A DNA stretch of 64,000 nucleotides from Weissella soli (GTDB lineage: Bacteria; Bacillota; Bacilli; Lactobacillales; Lactobacillaceae), in assembly GCF_001761545.1 (NCBI RefSeq), contig NZ_CP017326.1, positions 434,001-498,000 of the forward strand, given 5' to 3'. Made by a program: the position numbers and the translations under genes. Position 1 is the stretch's first letter. Each line of letters starts with the position of its first letter. This document shows, in pieces, positions 25,315 to 33,780 of the stretch. Below the pieces are notes generated by a model that ran no database searches, was not told the origin of the DNA, and saw nothing but the letters and a program-made list of their open reading frames with translations.

Positions 25315-26628
25315 ATGGTTAGGGGATTAAAAAATGAGGTGTGGACAGCATTCCTAGAGAGTGATCCAACGTTTTATGAAAAGCTAAATCAAAAAGAATT
25401 AATCGAGTTCACGGCTAAAGAAGTGAATATGATTTCGAAAGAATTACGCGGTCCAGATTTTCGTAATCTATCTAAGTTTGATAAGCGTGAAGATTTACCA
25501 GATATTTTTATTGAACAACAAATCAACATTATGCCTCTCTCAACGTCAAAGTACATTATTGGGAATATGGAAGAGTATGCTGAGTTTAAAGGTGGTCAAC
25601 CTGACTCACTACATCAATATAAAGTCCCGGAGTTACTTACATTGCAGGGTAAGGTCACCAATTGGAATGAAAATAGTTGGATAAGTGCGGCCATAGCAGT
25701 TGGTGGTTTTCAAAATGCATTCGATGAGACGGAATTAGTCAGAACACTGAATGGTCGGATGGGTGGCGGCCGGTGGCAATTCAATATTGCTAGCGTTACG
25801 AAGGATTACGTCAACTCCATCATTTTGGATAATCCGCAAATTGAAATTGATGCCATTTTAGAATCGGGAAAAGCAATTTATGTTATTGAAGCCAAACGTG
25901 TGAAAGAATCGAATTTTTTGGTTCGACAGCTTTATTTTCCATATCGTAAATTACTGTCGGATCTTAAAATTTGGAATAAGCCGATTTATCCAGTATTCTT
26001 TGAGATAGATTCTGCTGCACAGTACGCTCGAATTAGAGTCTTTGAATTTGTTGATGCCTCAAGCTACAACAGTATTAATGAAGTCAAACGATTTGAATTT
26101 CAACTAATTGATAATGAGGTTACTGATGCTACTAAGGACGGTTTGTTAGCATTTGCGCAACATGTTGAAACACGGCAGACGCCTGCAGAGTTATTTCCAC
26201 AAGCAAATGATATGAGTAAAATCATTACTTTGTTGGTTGAACTCGGAAAAACCCCGATGAAAAATTCTGACATCGCGGTGATGTTTGGGTTTGATCCTAG
26301 ACAGTCCGATTATTATGGTAATTTTTTGTTGTATTTTAATTTGGTACAAAAAAATATTGAAGGCGAGTTTGAACTTTCTCTAGTCGGGAGGCAGGTCGCT
26401 TCGCTTTCTGGAGTTTCGAGAAATTTAGCCATTGTCCATGAAATTTTTCATACGAGATTGTTTAATCGAGTTGGGCAAGCGTATTTGAAAGGACACAAAA
26501 TGAATGGACATGAAATTGTGGCGATGATGCGTGATGAGCATTTACAATTAAGCGAGTCAACAATGAAACGCAGGGCTTCTACGGTAGTGGCGATGATGGA
26601 GTGGATGTTGCTACAAGTTACTGATTAA
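25315..26628 (+). CDS. Type II restriction endonuclease, PD-(D/E)XK fold
   Basis: A 437-residue protein directly after the methylase (four bases between). The nuclease core is seen around residues 170-205: a strand with IEIDAILESG, then AIYVIEAKRVKES, which gives the D...E-A-K active site. The C-terminal third looks like a winged-helix DNA-binding part. The reading frame is intact. GGGGTAGG before the ATG is the ribosome site, and it overlaps the methylase stop, so translation may depend on the methylase being read. Given the Dam-like partner, GATC is the likely target, but the nuclease does not look like DpnII. Target is inference. Confidence 0.8.
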   Translation: MVRGLKNEVWTAFLESDPTFYEKLNQKELIEFTAKEVNMISKELRGPDFRNLSKFDKREDLPDIFIEQQINIMPLSTSKYIIGNMEEYAEFKGGQPDSLHQYKVPELLTLQGKVTNWNENSWISAAIAVGGFQNAFDETELVRTLNGRMGGGRWQFNIASVTKDYVNSIILDNPQIEIDAILESGKAIYVIEAKRVKESNFLVRQLYFPYRKLLSDLKIWNKPIYPVFFEIDSAAQYARIRVFEFVDASSYNSINEVKRFEFQLIDNEVTDATKDGLLAFAQHVETRQTPAELFPQANDMSKIITLLVELGKTPMKNSDIAVMFGFDPRQSDYYGNFLLYFNLVQKNIEGEFELSLVGRQVASLSGVSRNLAIVHEIFHTRLFNRVGQAYLKGHKMNGHEIVAMMRDEHLQLSESTMKRRASTVVAMMEWMLLQVTD

Positions 26629-26817
26629 CGCTTAGCAAATTTGATAAGCTAAAATATGGTAGTTGATTAATCGTTTTTGAAATTGGTATGAAAATATTTG
26701 ATCTAACAATTATAAAATGCTCTTGCTCTGTGCTGGACTCAAAAGCTGACAAACCAACAGTATAATACGGCAACACCGAAAGATAATTGAATAATGTTAA
26801 CCTTCATTACATATTTT

Positions 26818-26855
26818 TGAAAACGCTTTCATTACTGCCGGTTAGAATGTATAAT
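26818..26855 (+). promoter_or_regulatory. CcpA cre site and promoter of the ROK gene
   Basis: TGAAAACGCTTTCA (26818-26831) is a perfect palindromic cre. TATAAT at 26850-26855 is the -10, and the cre covers the -35 position, so catabolite repression by CcpA is expected. Confidence 0.85.
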
Positions 26856-26886
26856 TAGCACACAAGAGTAATTGGGGGTGTTAATC

Positions 26887-27783
26887 ATGGAGATATTAGG
26901 CATAGATGTTGGTGGGACAACCATCAAGGCAGCGTTAGTTAGTGACACTGGTGAAATTAGGCAAGCTAGTAAGGTGACCATACCCACGATTGATGAGCGC
27001 GATGCCGTGATTAACACCATTGTTGATTTGGTAGCTCAGTTTCCGACTGCTGAAAAAGTAGGCGTTTCTTTTCCTGGGGTTATTCAGGGTAAGGGTTATT
27101 TGCGCACGGCTGGTGCGTTACGGTCGATGTTTAAAATTGATTTGTATGCAGAGCTGACACAACTTATTACGAAGCCCTTGGCGATCTTAAATGACGCCAA
27201 TGCCGCAACGTTGGCCGAACAAGCGGTCGGCGATGCTAAGGATGTCGATAATTATATTTTATTTGCGCTAGGGACCGGTGTCGGTGGTGGCTTGGTCATT
27301 AATGGACAGCTTTATGCCGGCAAGCATGGGATGGCCGGTGAGTTTGGTTTCCAGTCAATGAATCCATATCATGAGACCAACGAAATGGATTATTCGTTAT
27401 CATTTGAGGGGTCATTGGTGTTTGGCTTGATTCGTAATTATGAACTAGCAACTGGTCGCAATGTTAACCGGGATGCTAAGCAGGTCTTTGAAGCAGCTGA
27501 GGCTGGGGATGCCGTGGCCGCTAGTGTCGTGGAACGTTTTTATCTCAGCTTAGCGCATGGCATCTTGAACGCCGTGATGATGATTGATCCTGAGTTGATC
27601 CTAATTGCTGGGGGAGTGACAAACCGGAGCACATTTTTGGAAGAATTGCTCACAACATTAGACATTGTGATGAGTGATTTGTTGCGTTATCAAGATATTG
27701 AGTTACCACCGATTAAATTAGCCAAAATGAAGGCCGATGCGGGGATCGTTGGGGCGGCGCAATATGCCAAGACCACGCTTTAA
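26887..27783 (+). CDS. ROK-family sugar kinase
   Basis: A 298-residue ROK protein. The phosphate loop is GIDVGGTTIKAALV, NDANAATLAEQ holds the catalytic Asp region, and GTGVGGGLVINGQLYAGKHGMAGEFG is the signature segment. The usual Cys-rich zinc motif after it is absent, and there is no N-terminal helix-turn-helix, so it is a kinase rather than a repressor. The sugar is unknown. The cre site suggests use of a non-preferred sugar. GGGGGTG precedes the ATG. Confidence 0.88.
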   Translation: MEILGIDVGGTTIKAALVSDTGEIRQASKVTIPTIDERDAVINTIVDLVAQFPTAEKVGVSFPGVIQGKGYLRTAGALRSMFKIDLYAELTQLITKPLAILNDANAATLAEQAVGDAKDVDNYILFALGTGVGGGLVINGQLYAGKHGMAGEFGFQSMNPYHETNEMDYSLSFEGSLVFGLIRNYELATGRNVNRDAKQVFEAAEAGDAVAASVVERFYLSLAHGILNAVMMIDPELILIAGGVTNRSTFLEELLTTLDIVMSDLLRYQDIELPPIKLAKMKADAGIVGAAQYAKTTL

Positions 27784-27847
27784 TTAATAAAGAGGTCATA
27801 TGACGTGACTGTCCTGACCAGGGTTTTTGCATATTTAAACAATTTTG

Positions 27848-27876
27848 TTGACAATACATTAAACGACGGTTAAAGT
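27848..27876 (+). promoter_or_regulatory. Promoter of the amino-acid ABC transporter T-box
   Basis: TTGACA (27848-27853) and TAAAGT (27871-27876) are separated by 17 bases. Transcription would start near 27883. Confidence 0.85.
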
Positions 27877-27882
27877 AAGTAT

Positions 27883-28146
27883 CATAAATTAGTTACGAAC
27901 AGACGAGTAGGTAGTATTTCTTGCACAGAGAGTCGCGCTGAAATTGGGAAGCGATCAAGGAAACTATACGAACCACACCTGCGATTAACTGGTATAGAGA
28001 CTATATCCGGGTCATTCCGTTATGAATGGGCCACCTGTAGACGTACAGGGGCATGAGTGTCAGGAGAGTAATCCCTGGCAAAATTGAGGTGGAACCACGA
28101 GTAATCGTCCTCAGCGTATCAAATATGATGCACTGAGGATTTTTTT
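27883..28146 (+). promoter_or_regulatory. T-box riboswitch, probably histidine-responsive
   Basis: The T-box core GAGGTGGAACCACG is at 28086-28099. It is followed by a terminator (28108-28114 with 28133-28139) and a T7 run. The stem I specifier loop has AGTA on the 5' side and GAAC-CAC-ACC on the 3' side; reading GAAC then the codon gives CAC, His (27974-27976). CCA (Pro) in the shifted reading is the alternative. Confidence 0.87.
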
Positions 28147-28226
28147 GTGTTTAAAACAGCAAGATTTCGTGGTTCTGGTATGACTATTAGCATAAATTAC
28201 AATGCGATTTGAAAGAGAAAGTGAGT

Positions 28227-28877
28227 ATGAGTATGGAATATGTGATGACCATTTTACCCAGCATGTTATCAGGATTAAAGATGACGGCGGGGGTATTTAT
28301 CTTAACAATTATTGGGGCTTTGCCTTTGGGCGTGATCGTTTCGATGGCGTTACGTTCTGAAATTTATTTACTACGTTGGTTAACGAATGGCTACATTTGG
28401 ATCATGCGTGGGACACCATTATTACTACAAATCGTGTTTGTCTACTATGGTTTGAGCCTGGCCCATATCGCAACCTTCCCACGTTTTGAAGCTGCTATTT
28501 TTACATTTATTCTCAATTATGCTGCTTACTTTGCGGAAATTTTCCGTGGTGGATTGCAGAGCGTCCCTCAAGGTCAATACGATGGTGCTAAGGTGCTAGG
28601 GTTATCACAGTTCCAGACGATGCGAAAGATTGTTTTGCCACAAGTCGTCAAGATCGTCATGCCTTCCGTGGGTAATGAAGTCGTGAATTTGGTAAAGGAT
28701 ACATCACTGGTATATGTTATTGGGTTGGCAGACTTGATGCGTGCCGGTAATATTGCAGCCTCCCGAGATGTGACCTTAGTACCATATCTGATGGTTGGGG
28801 TGCTCTACCTCGTACTGACAATATTTGCCACAGTGATCATGCGTCGCGTTGAAACAAACTTGAACTATTACAAGTAA
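28227..28877 (+). CDS. Polar amino-acid ABC transporter permease
   Basis: A 216-residue membrane protein of the HisM/GlnP type with about five helices. The coupling motif reads EIFRGGLQSVPQGQYDGAKVLGLS, the EAA loop of this family. The ATG at 28227 is preferred over the in-frame TTG at 28209. It is the first of three transporter genes under the T-box, so uptake of the amino acid sensed by that T-box, probably histidine, is inferred. Confidence 0.92.
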   Translation: MSMEYVMTILPSMLSGLKMTAGVFILTIIGALPLGVIVSMALRSEIYLLRWLTNGYIWIMRGTPLLLQIVFVYYGLSLAHIATFPRFEAAIFTFILNYAAYFAEIFRGGLQSVPQGQYDGAKVLGLSQFQTMRKIVLPQVVKIVMPSVGNEVVNLVKDTSLVYVIGLADLMRAGNIAASRDVTLVPYLMVGVLYLVLTIFATVIMRRVETNLNYYK

Positions 28878-28889
28878 GGAGCTGGATTT

Positions 28890-29540
28890 ATGTTAGAAAT
28901 TAATGCTTTAACAAAAGCCTATGATGCGCGTGTGATTTTTGAAGATGTGAATTTGACCGTTGCCAATGGTGAAGTCCTAACGATTGTCGGGCCTTCAGGT
29001 ATCGGTAAAACGACTTTTCTACGGATCATTGCTGGTTTATTGCCAGCTGATGCGGGGGCCATCACTTTAGATGGCTCAAACTTAGATATCACGGGCAACC
29101 GCACGGGTGCTGATGGTGCCAAGGTTGGTGTCATCTTCCAGGATTTCAATTTATTTCCACAATACACGGTGCGCGAGAATATCACTTTGGCACCCATCAA
29201 TGTGGCCAAGTTGGACAAGCAGGTGGCCTTGGCCGAAGCCGATCAATTGATTGCTGATCTGGGTCTGACAACCCAAGCTGATTTATATCCATACCAATTG
29301 TCAGGTGGTCAAAAACAACGCGTGGCGATTGCCCGTGCTTTGGCGATGAAGCCTGGTATTTTGGCCTACGATGAGCCTACATCAGGTTTAGATGCAGAAT
29401 CGACAGCGCGCGTGATTGAAGTAATTAATCAATTAAAGCAACAAGGCGTGACCCAACTGGTCGTAACGCACGATTTGCCATTCGCAGAAGCTGTTTCAGA
29501 TCGCAAGTTTGATTTTGCGACCGATGTAAAGCGGGGTTAG
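28890..29540 (+). CDS. Polar amino-acid ABC transporter ATP-binding protein
   Basis: A 216-residue ABC ATPase. Walker A is GPSGIGKTT, the signature is LSGGQKQRVAIARALA, and Walker B ends in LAYDEPTSGLDAE with the switch His in VVTHD. It is about 25 residues shorter than usual at the C-terminus but keeps all catalytic motifs. AAGGAG precedes the ATG. It energises the permease encoded 12 bases upstream. Confidence 0.95.
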   Translation: MLEINALTKAYDARVIFEDVNLTVANGEVLTIVGPSGIGKTTFLRIIAGLLPADAGAITLDGSNLDITGNRTGADGAKVGVIFQDFNLFPQYTVRENITLAPINVAKLDKQVALAEADQLIADLGLTTQADLYPYQLSGGQKQRVAIARALAMKPGILAYDEPTSGLDAESTARVIEVINQLKQQGVTQLVVTHDLPFAEAVSDRKFDFATDVKRG

Positions 29541-29544
29541 TTAT

Positions 29545-30375
29545 ATGAAGAAAATCAATTGGCGTAAACAAATTATTGGTAACAGTATCGTGTTAGCAGT
29601 TGTGGTGGCTTTAATCGGATTAATCTGGTTCCGCGCATCTGCTAATCAGGATACCTGGGCCAAGACCACGGCGGATAAGACGGTCGTGGTTGGATTAGAT
29701 GACACCTACGTACCCATGGGCTTCCGTGATAAGAACGGCAAGTTGGTCGGTTATGACGTTGATTTAGCGCGGGCGACGTTCAAGAAATTGGGCTTGAAAG
29801 TTAAATTCCAACCAATTGACTGGTCAATGAAGGAAACGGAACTCAAGACCGGTCACATCGACATGATTTGGAATGGGTACACAATCACCGCCCAACGTGC
29901 GAAAAAGGTGGCCTTCTCAACGCCTTATCACAAGGACCGCCAAGTACTAGTCTCAATGGTTTCCTCACAGATTAAGCAGACTTCTGACATGAAGGGATTG
30001 ACGCTTGGGTTGCAAACGGGTTCCGCTGGTGCCAGTGAATATAACCAATACAAGTCAGTTTTGAAAGATCAAGTTAAGGATGCAGTACAATATGACACCT
30101 TTGATAAGGCGCTGAATGACTTGCAGGTTGGCCGGATTGATGCCGTTTTGATTGATAGTGATTATGCTGGTTACTATGTCTCTCACGAAAAGAATCCATC
30201 AGATTTCAAAATCACCACGATTAAGGAATTCCCACAAGATGAGTATGGGGTTGGCTTCCGTAAGGGTGACGCCACCCTGCGTGCGAAGGTTAATAAGCAG
30301 CTTGCCAAGTTCCAAAAAGATGGCACCATTGATGATATTTCAAAGAAGTATTTTGGTACCAAGAACAACGATTAA
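29545..30375 (+). CDS. Amino-acid ABC transporter substrate-binding protein, membrane-anchored
   Basis: A 276-residue family 3 solute-binding protein. An N-terminal helix (IIGNSIVLAVVVALIGLIWF, about 11-30) is followed by VVVGLDDTYVPMGFRDKNGKLVGYDVDLA and the later LGLQTGSAG and QDEYGVGFRKGD segments that form the binding cleft. There is no lipobox Cys after the helix, so it is held by an uncleaved anchor or is released, not lipid-linked. Last gene of the T-box operon. Confidence 0.92.
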   Translation: MKKINWRKQIIGNSIVLAVVVALIGLIWFRASANQDTWAKTTADKTVVVGLDDTYVPMGFRDKNGKLVGYDVDLARATFKKLGLKVKFQPIDWSMKETELKTGHIDMIWNGYTITAQRAKKVAFSTPYHKDRQVLVSMVSSQIKQTSDMKGLTLGLQTGSAGASEYNQYKSVLKDQVKDAVQYDTFDKALNDLQVGRIDAVLIDSDYAGYYVSHEKNPSDFKITTIKEFPQDEYGVGFRKGDATLRAKVNKQLAKFQKDGTIDDISKKYFGTKNND

Positions 30376-30389
30376 TTTGATAAAAAATT

Positions 30390-30427
30390 AAAACCAGTGC
30401 GCAGCTTCAGTTGTGCACTGGTTTTTT
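30390..30427 (+). terminator. Terminator of the ABC transporter operon
   Basis: An 11-bp stem (30390-30400 with 30415-30425) runs into a T6 run. Confidence 0.92.
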
Positions 30428-30526
30428 GCATGTATCGCTGATGAGATGTGTTTAGCTGGTTCACTGCAATTGAGAAACCGCCTATGCTAAAATGGATAGA
30501 AACTGAATTTGAAAGTGAGTAGGGCA

Positions 30527-31333
30527 ATGAGAATTAAAGTTCCCATGACAACGGCCGATTTGGGTCCAGGTGTTGATTCATTAGGCCTAGCATTGAATCG
30601 GTATTTAACGGTTGAGGTTGGTCCACTGGCCACGGATTGGCACGTTGAACACAACTTAGGTGCCACGATTCCCAGTGATGACACGAACTATATTGTGGCG
30701 GTTGCCACCAAGCTAGCCCCCGATTTGCAGCCCCATAGCTTAACCGTACAGTCAGAGATCCCCTTGCAGTCGGGGTTAGGATCGTCGACAGCGGCTTTAG
30801 TAGCGGGTATTGAGTTGGCGAATCAACTGGGTAATTTACAGCTGGATGATTACACGAAATTGGTCCTAGCAACCCGGACAGAAGGACATCCAGGGCATGT
30901 GTTACCAGCCATTTTAGGTGGCGCAACGGTGGGGTATTTTGCACAAGGTGAGTTATATGCGTCAGGTGTGGTAGTGCCAGATTATCGTGTATTGATTTAT
31001 AAACCAACAGAGTCATTAACCCATGCGCGCGCAATGGTAAATGGTCCGGCAGCGACGATGTTATTAGCGGCTTGGCAGAATGGTCAGGTAGCCTTAGCAG
31101 GACGCTTAATTGAGGCGACTGAGGTAACCACGCCTGCATTGGAGCGGGTGCGCCAGGCAACCCATGCGTTGGATATTTACGGGACCTATCTGGCGGACAC
31201 GCGTGGGACAGTCATGGTTTTAGTACCGGCTGATATGGTGACTGATCTCACCGATGTGTTAGGACATATGGATGATTTGACGGGTACCTACGAAGTGGTA
31301 GAGATCGCCCCACAAGGACTGGTTGTCGAGTAG
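30527..31333 (+). CDS. thrB: Homoserine kinase
   Basis: A 268-residue GHMP kinase that makes O-phosphohomoserine for threonine synthesis. The N-terminal ADLGPGVDSLGLAL and the ATP loop PLQSGLGSSTAALVAG are the ThrB motifs, with EGHPGHVLPAILGG further on. GTAGGG precedes the ATG at 30527; the frame from 30509 starts at a TTG. An extended -10 (TGC TAAAAT, 30485-30493) lies upstream. The thrC and hom genes are not adjacent, so it is transcribed alone here. Confidence 0.92.
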   Translation: MRIKVPMTTADLGPGVDSLGLALNRYLTVEVGPLATDWHVEHNLGATIPSDDTNYIVAVATKLAPDLQPHSLTVQSEIPLQSGLGSSTAALVAGIELANQLGNLQLDDYTKLVLATRTEGHPGHVLPAILGGATVGYFAQGELYASGVVVPDYRVLIYKPTESLTHARAMVNGPAATMLLAAWQNGQVALAGRLIEATEVTTPALERVRQATHALDIYGTYLADTRGTVMVLVPADMVTDLTDVLGHMDDLTGTYEVVEIAPQGLVVE

Positions 31334-31378
31334 CGTGTGTGGAGCTAGTGAATTTTATAAGATGGAAGTAAGTTTAAA

Positions 31379-31750
31379 ATGACTATGAAAACAATCCTCG
31401 CCGTGGGCCTTGGTGGCATTATCGGTGGTGGTTTACGAGAATTAATCGAATTAGTAATGGCGAATGCAGCCCCAGTAGGCACAATCATGATTAACCTAAC
31501 GGGGACTTTTCTATCAGCTTTAGCCGTTGTGTTAATCGCTGGCAATTTGCAACAAGTCACCCAAGTAACGAGTGATTTTGTCTTAGTAGGGATCCTTGGC
31601 GCCTTTACAACTTATTCATCAATGTTGTTAGAGATGGTGAAGTATCCAATCGGGGTGGCGCTGGCTGAGGTCAGCATTAGTATCATTGGTGGTGTGATCG
31701 CCGTCTTCTTGGCGCGTTGGCTTGGTGGAAAGTTGGTGAAAAACGGATGA
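31379..31750 (+). CDS. crcB: Fluoride channel subunit Fluc/CrcB, copy 1
   Basis: A 123-residue four-helix protein. GGIIGGGLRELIELV, GTIMINLTGTFL and GAFTTYSSMLLEM are the CrcB/FluC signatures, including the Asn and the Thr-rich helix break that line the pore. It overlaps a second copy by four bases (ATGA). Such pairs usually form a heterodimeric channel that exports fluoride. No fluoride riboswitch is seen upstream. Confidence 0.92.
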   Translation: MTMKTILAVGLGGIIGGGLRELIELVMANAAPVGTIMINLTGTFLSALAVVLIAGNLQQVTQVTSDFVLVGILGAFTTYSSMLLEMVKYPIGVALAEVSISIIGGVIAVFLARWLGGKLVKNG

Positions 31751-32112
31751 TGGTACAGGTTGTCATGGCTGGTGGTGGTGCGTTTTTTGGCTCGATTGGC
31801 CGATACGCGTTACTACAATGGGCACCAAAATGGTTTGGCAAAGCCAGCAAGTGGATGGTGATGGTCATCAATCTTTCGGCGGCTTTCCTGATTGGTTTAG
31901 CCTATGGTCTCAAGCTAGGAGATGTCGCGAGTGCTTTTTGGATGGCCGGCATTTTAGGGGGCTATTCGACTTTTTCAGCACCGATTGTCGAATTGGTCGA
32001 TGCGTTGCAAGCACCGAGTGAGCTACCAGTAGTGGTTGGAAAAACAGTTCTGGCATTTGCTGGGGGACTACCGGTGTTAATGGCTGGTATCTGGGTGGCA
32101 CAAAACTTATAA
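31747..32112 (+). CDS. crcB: Fluoride channel subunit Fluc/CrcB, copy 2
   Basis: A 121-residue four-helix protein with GGGAFFGSIGRYAL, VMVINLSAAFLIG and GGYSTFSAPIVELV, the second CrcB type. The ATG at 31747 sits in the stop of copy 1, so the two are co-translated. The two copies differ clearly in sequence, as expected for antiparallel partners. Confidence 0.92.
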   Translation: MMVQVVMAGGGAFFGSIGRYALLQWAPKWFGKASKWMVMVINLSAAFLIGLAYGLKLGDVASAFWMAGILGGYSTFSAPIVELVDALQAPSELPVVVGKTVLAFAGGLPVLMAGIWVAQNL

Positions 32113-32153
32113 TAGAGATATACATTTGATGATCTCTAACATATTGAGAGGGG

Positions 32154-32182
32154 GACGAATGTATAACACATTCGTCTTTTTT
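32154..32182 (+). terminator. Terminator immediately before the rpiA ribosome site
   Basis: A 9-bp stem (32154-32162 with 32168-32176) with loop ATAAC is followed by T6. The rpiA GGAAGGGG begins at 32183, so the hairpin could end the crcB transcript or act as an attenuator for rpiA. Confidence 0.85.
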
Positions 32183-32195
32183 GGAAGGGGCCAAT

Positions 32196-32906
32196 ATGGA
32201 TAACGTTATTGAAAATAAGCGGCGAGCAGGTGAATATGCCGCGACACTCGTTGAAGATGGCATGGTGATCGGCTTAGGAACAGGGAGTACTGTCCGTTAT
32301 TTTGTCGAAGCGTTGGCTCGGCGTGTGCGTGAAGAGGGATTGGATGTCCTGGGATTCGTCACTTCAGGACGAACCGCGGCGTTGGCTGAACAACTCGGGA
32401 TTCGAATTCATCAAGGTGACAGTATTATTCCGATTGATTTGACCGTGGATGGGGCGGATTCAGTGGATGCCGAACTCAACGGGATCAAAGGTGGCGGGGC
32501 CGCGTTGCTCTTTGAAAAGATTATCGCGACCAATTCGAAACGCAATATTTGGGTCGTTGATGAATCAAAGTTACATGAACGCTTATGGAATTTTCCGGTG
32601 CCCGTGGAGGTCGTCCCTTATGGCAGTTTCTCCTTGCTGCGGCGCTTTGAACAGCATGGTTATCAACCAACCATGCGGATGGCCAGTGATGGTGTCCCAA
32701 TTGCCACGGATGCGGGGCACTACATCATTGATTTACACATTGAAGATCATCCGAATCCACAAGCCCTGGCGACTGAATTAAAGCAAACGGTCGGGGTGGT
32801 GGATCATGGATTATTTCTAAATATTGCCGATGCCGTGATCGTCGGTGGCACAGAGTTGCGCGTAGTAAAGAAAGTTACTACGATTCAAGAGGAGGTTATC
32901 AAATGA
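32196..32906 (+). CDS. rpiA: Ribose-5-phosphate isomerase A
   Basis: A 236-residue enzyme that interconverts ribose 5-phosphate and ribulose 5-phosphate. GLGTGSTVRYFVEAL is the phosphate-binding start, DLTVDGADSVDAELNGIKGGGAALLFEKI carries the catalytic residues, and VVDESKLHERL follows. GGAAGGGG precedes the ATG at 32196. It overlaps a triosephosphate-isomerase-like gene by four bases. The pentose phosphate/phosphoketolase route is central in heterofermenters. Confidence 0.96.
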   Translation: MDNVIENKRRAGEYAATLVEDGMVIGLGTGSTVRYFVEALARRVREEGLDVLGFVTSGRTAALAEQLGIRIHQGDSIIPIDLTVDGADSVDAELNGIKGGGAALLFEKIIATNSKRNIWVVDESKLHERLWNFPVPVEVVPYGSFSLLRRFEQHGYQPTMRMASDGVPIATDAGHYIIDLHIEDHPNPQALATELKQTVGVVDHGLFLNIADAVIVGGTELRVVKKVTTIQEEVIK

Positions 32907-33592
32907 TTGGTGTACTAAATTTTAAGAACTTAGTCGATTTTGAGCAGCAGTTGCAGTTTTTGGATGATTTGTCACATGAAGCGGTGGATTTTGAACTGTA
33001 TGTGGCGCCGACATTGCCGGTTGCCAGTCAGTATGATAATTTCAAAATTGTCAGTCAGAATTTGACTATTCCAACACGGACGGTCGGTGAAATTTCACCC
33101 AGTGTGTTGCATCATTTAAACATTGATACCAGTTTTATCGGTCATCTTGAACGGCGTAAGTCATTAAATGAAGGTTTATTGATTGTTCGTGAACGTCTCG
33201 CGAACGCGTTGGCCAATAATATTCGACCAATCTTGTCGGTTGGACAATACAGTGATATTCGTTTGGTGGTCGAGGAATTGGACACCTTATTGCATGCACA
33301 ACCGTTGGCTGGTCGACCAATCATCTTGGCGTATGAGTCACTGGCTTCCACAGAACTGGGCAAGGCTTTGTATTCCATTGATGAATTACGTGATGTGCAT
33401 AACAATATTCGTCGGTATATGGCTCAAAATCAGCCTGAGGTCGAGTACAAATTTATTGTGGGTGGTCATATGGATGAAGTCGGTGCGCCAATTGCCCATG
33501 CGTTAGGTTATGATGGTGTGTTGATTGGGGATCGCTATCATGACGTAAGCGCATTCAAACCTGTCTTAACGGCGTTAAATCAATTAGCATAA
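32903..33592 (+). CDS. Divergent triosephosphate isomerase-like protein
   Basis: A 229-residue TIM barrel, shorter than normal TpiA (about 250). The catalytic residues can be traced: LNFKN (Asn and Lys of NWKMN), FIGHLERR (His of GHSERR) and LAYESL (Glu of AYEPV). The phosphate-gripping parts differ: loop 6 is SLASTELG instead of VWAIGTG, and the GG(A/S)S motif is replaced by IGDRYH. It may act on another phosphorylated sugar, such as a tetrulose or pentulose phosphate, given its coupling to rpiA. TIM family is likely; substrate is inference. Confidence 0.75.
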   Translation: MIGVLNFKNLVDFEQQLQFLDDLSHEAVDFELYVAPTLPVASQYDNFKIVSQNLTIPTRTVGEISPSVLHHLNIDTSFIGHLERRKSLNEGLLIVRERLANALANNIRPILSVGQYSDIRLVVEELDTLLHAQPLAGRPIILAYESLASTELGKALYSIDELRDVHNNIRRYMAQNQPEVEYKFIVGGHMDEVGAPIAHALGYDGVLIGDRYHDVSAFKPVLTALNQLA

Positions 33593-33626
33593 AGCAGAAT
33601 TTTACGACACAATCATGTAACAATGA

Positions 33627-33656
33627 GAGCAAATCAAGGCTGATTTGCTCTTTTTT
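33627..33656 (+). terminator. Terminator of rpiA operon
   Basis: A perfect 10-bp stem (33627-33636 with 33641-33650) with a four-base loop and six Ts. Confidence 0.95.
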
Positions 33657-33780
33657 GACGACTTAGGACCAATATTATAGAAATCATCCGAACATTAAGA
33701 AGTGTTAAAGATGCATTAGACCGGGGCTCTGGCGGTGACTGCCATTTCGTCATGGTTTGTGAAAACAATTGTTTGCGTAT

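Noticed and set aside
27784-27830. Possible terminator after the ROK gene
   Set aside because: The pairing (CCT/AGG or GGTCA/TGACC) is too short or too loose before the T5 run to support a call.
30534-31160. Minus-strand frame of 208 codons inside thrB
   Set aside because: It lies wholly within a clear homoserine kinase gene and has no recognisable domain.
31334-31378. Fluoride riboswitch before the crcB pair
   Set aside because: The 45-base gap is too short and holds none of the conserved aptamer segments.
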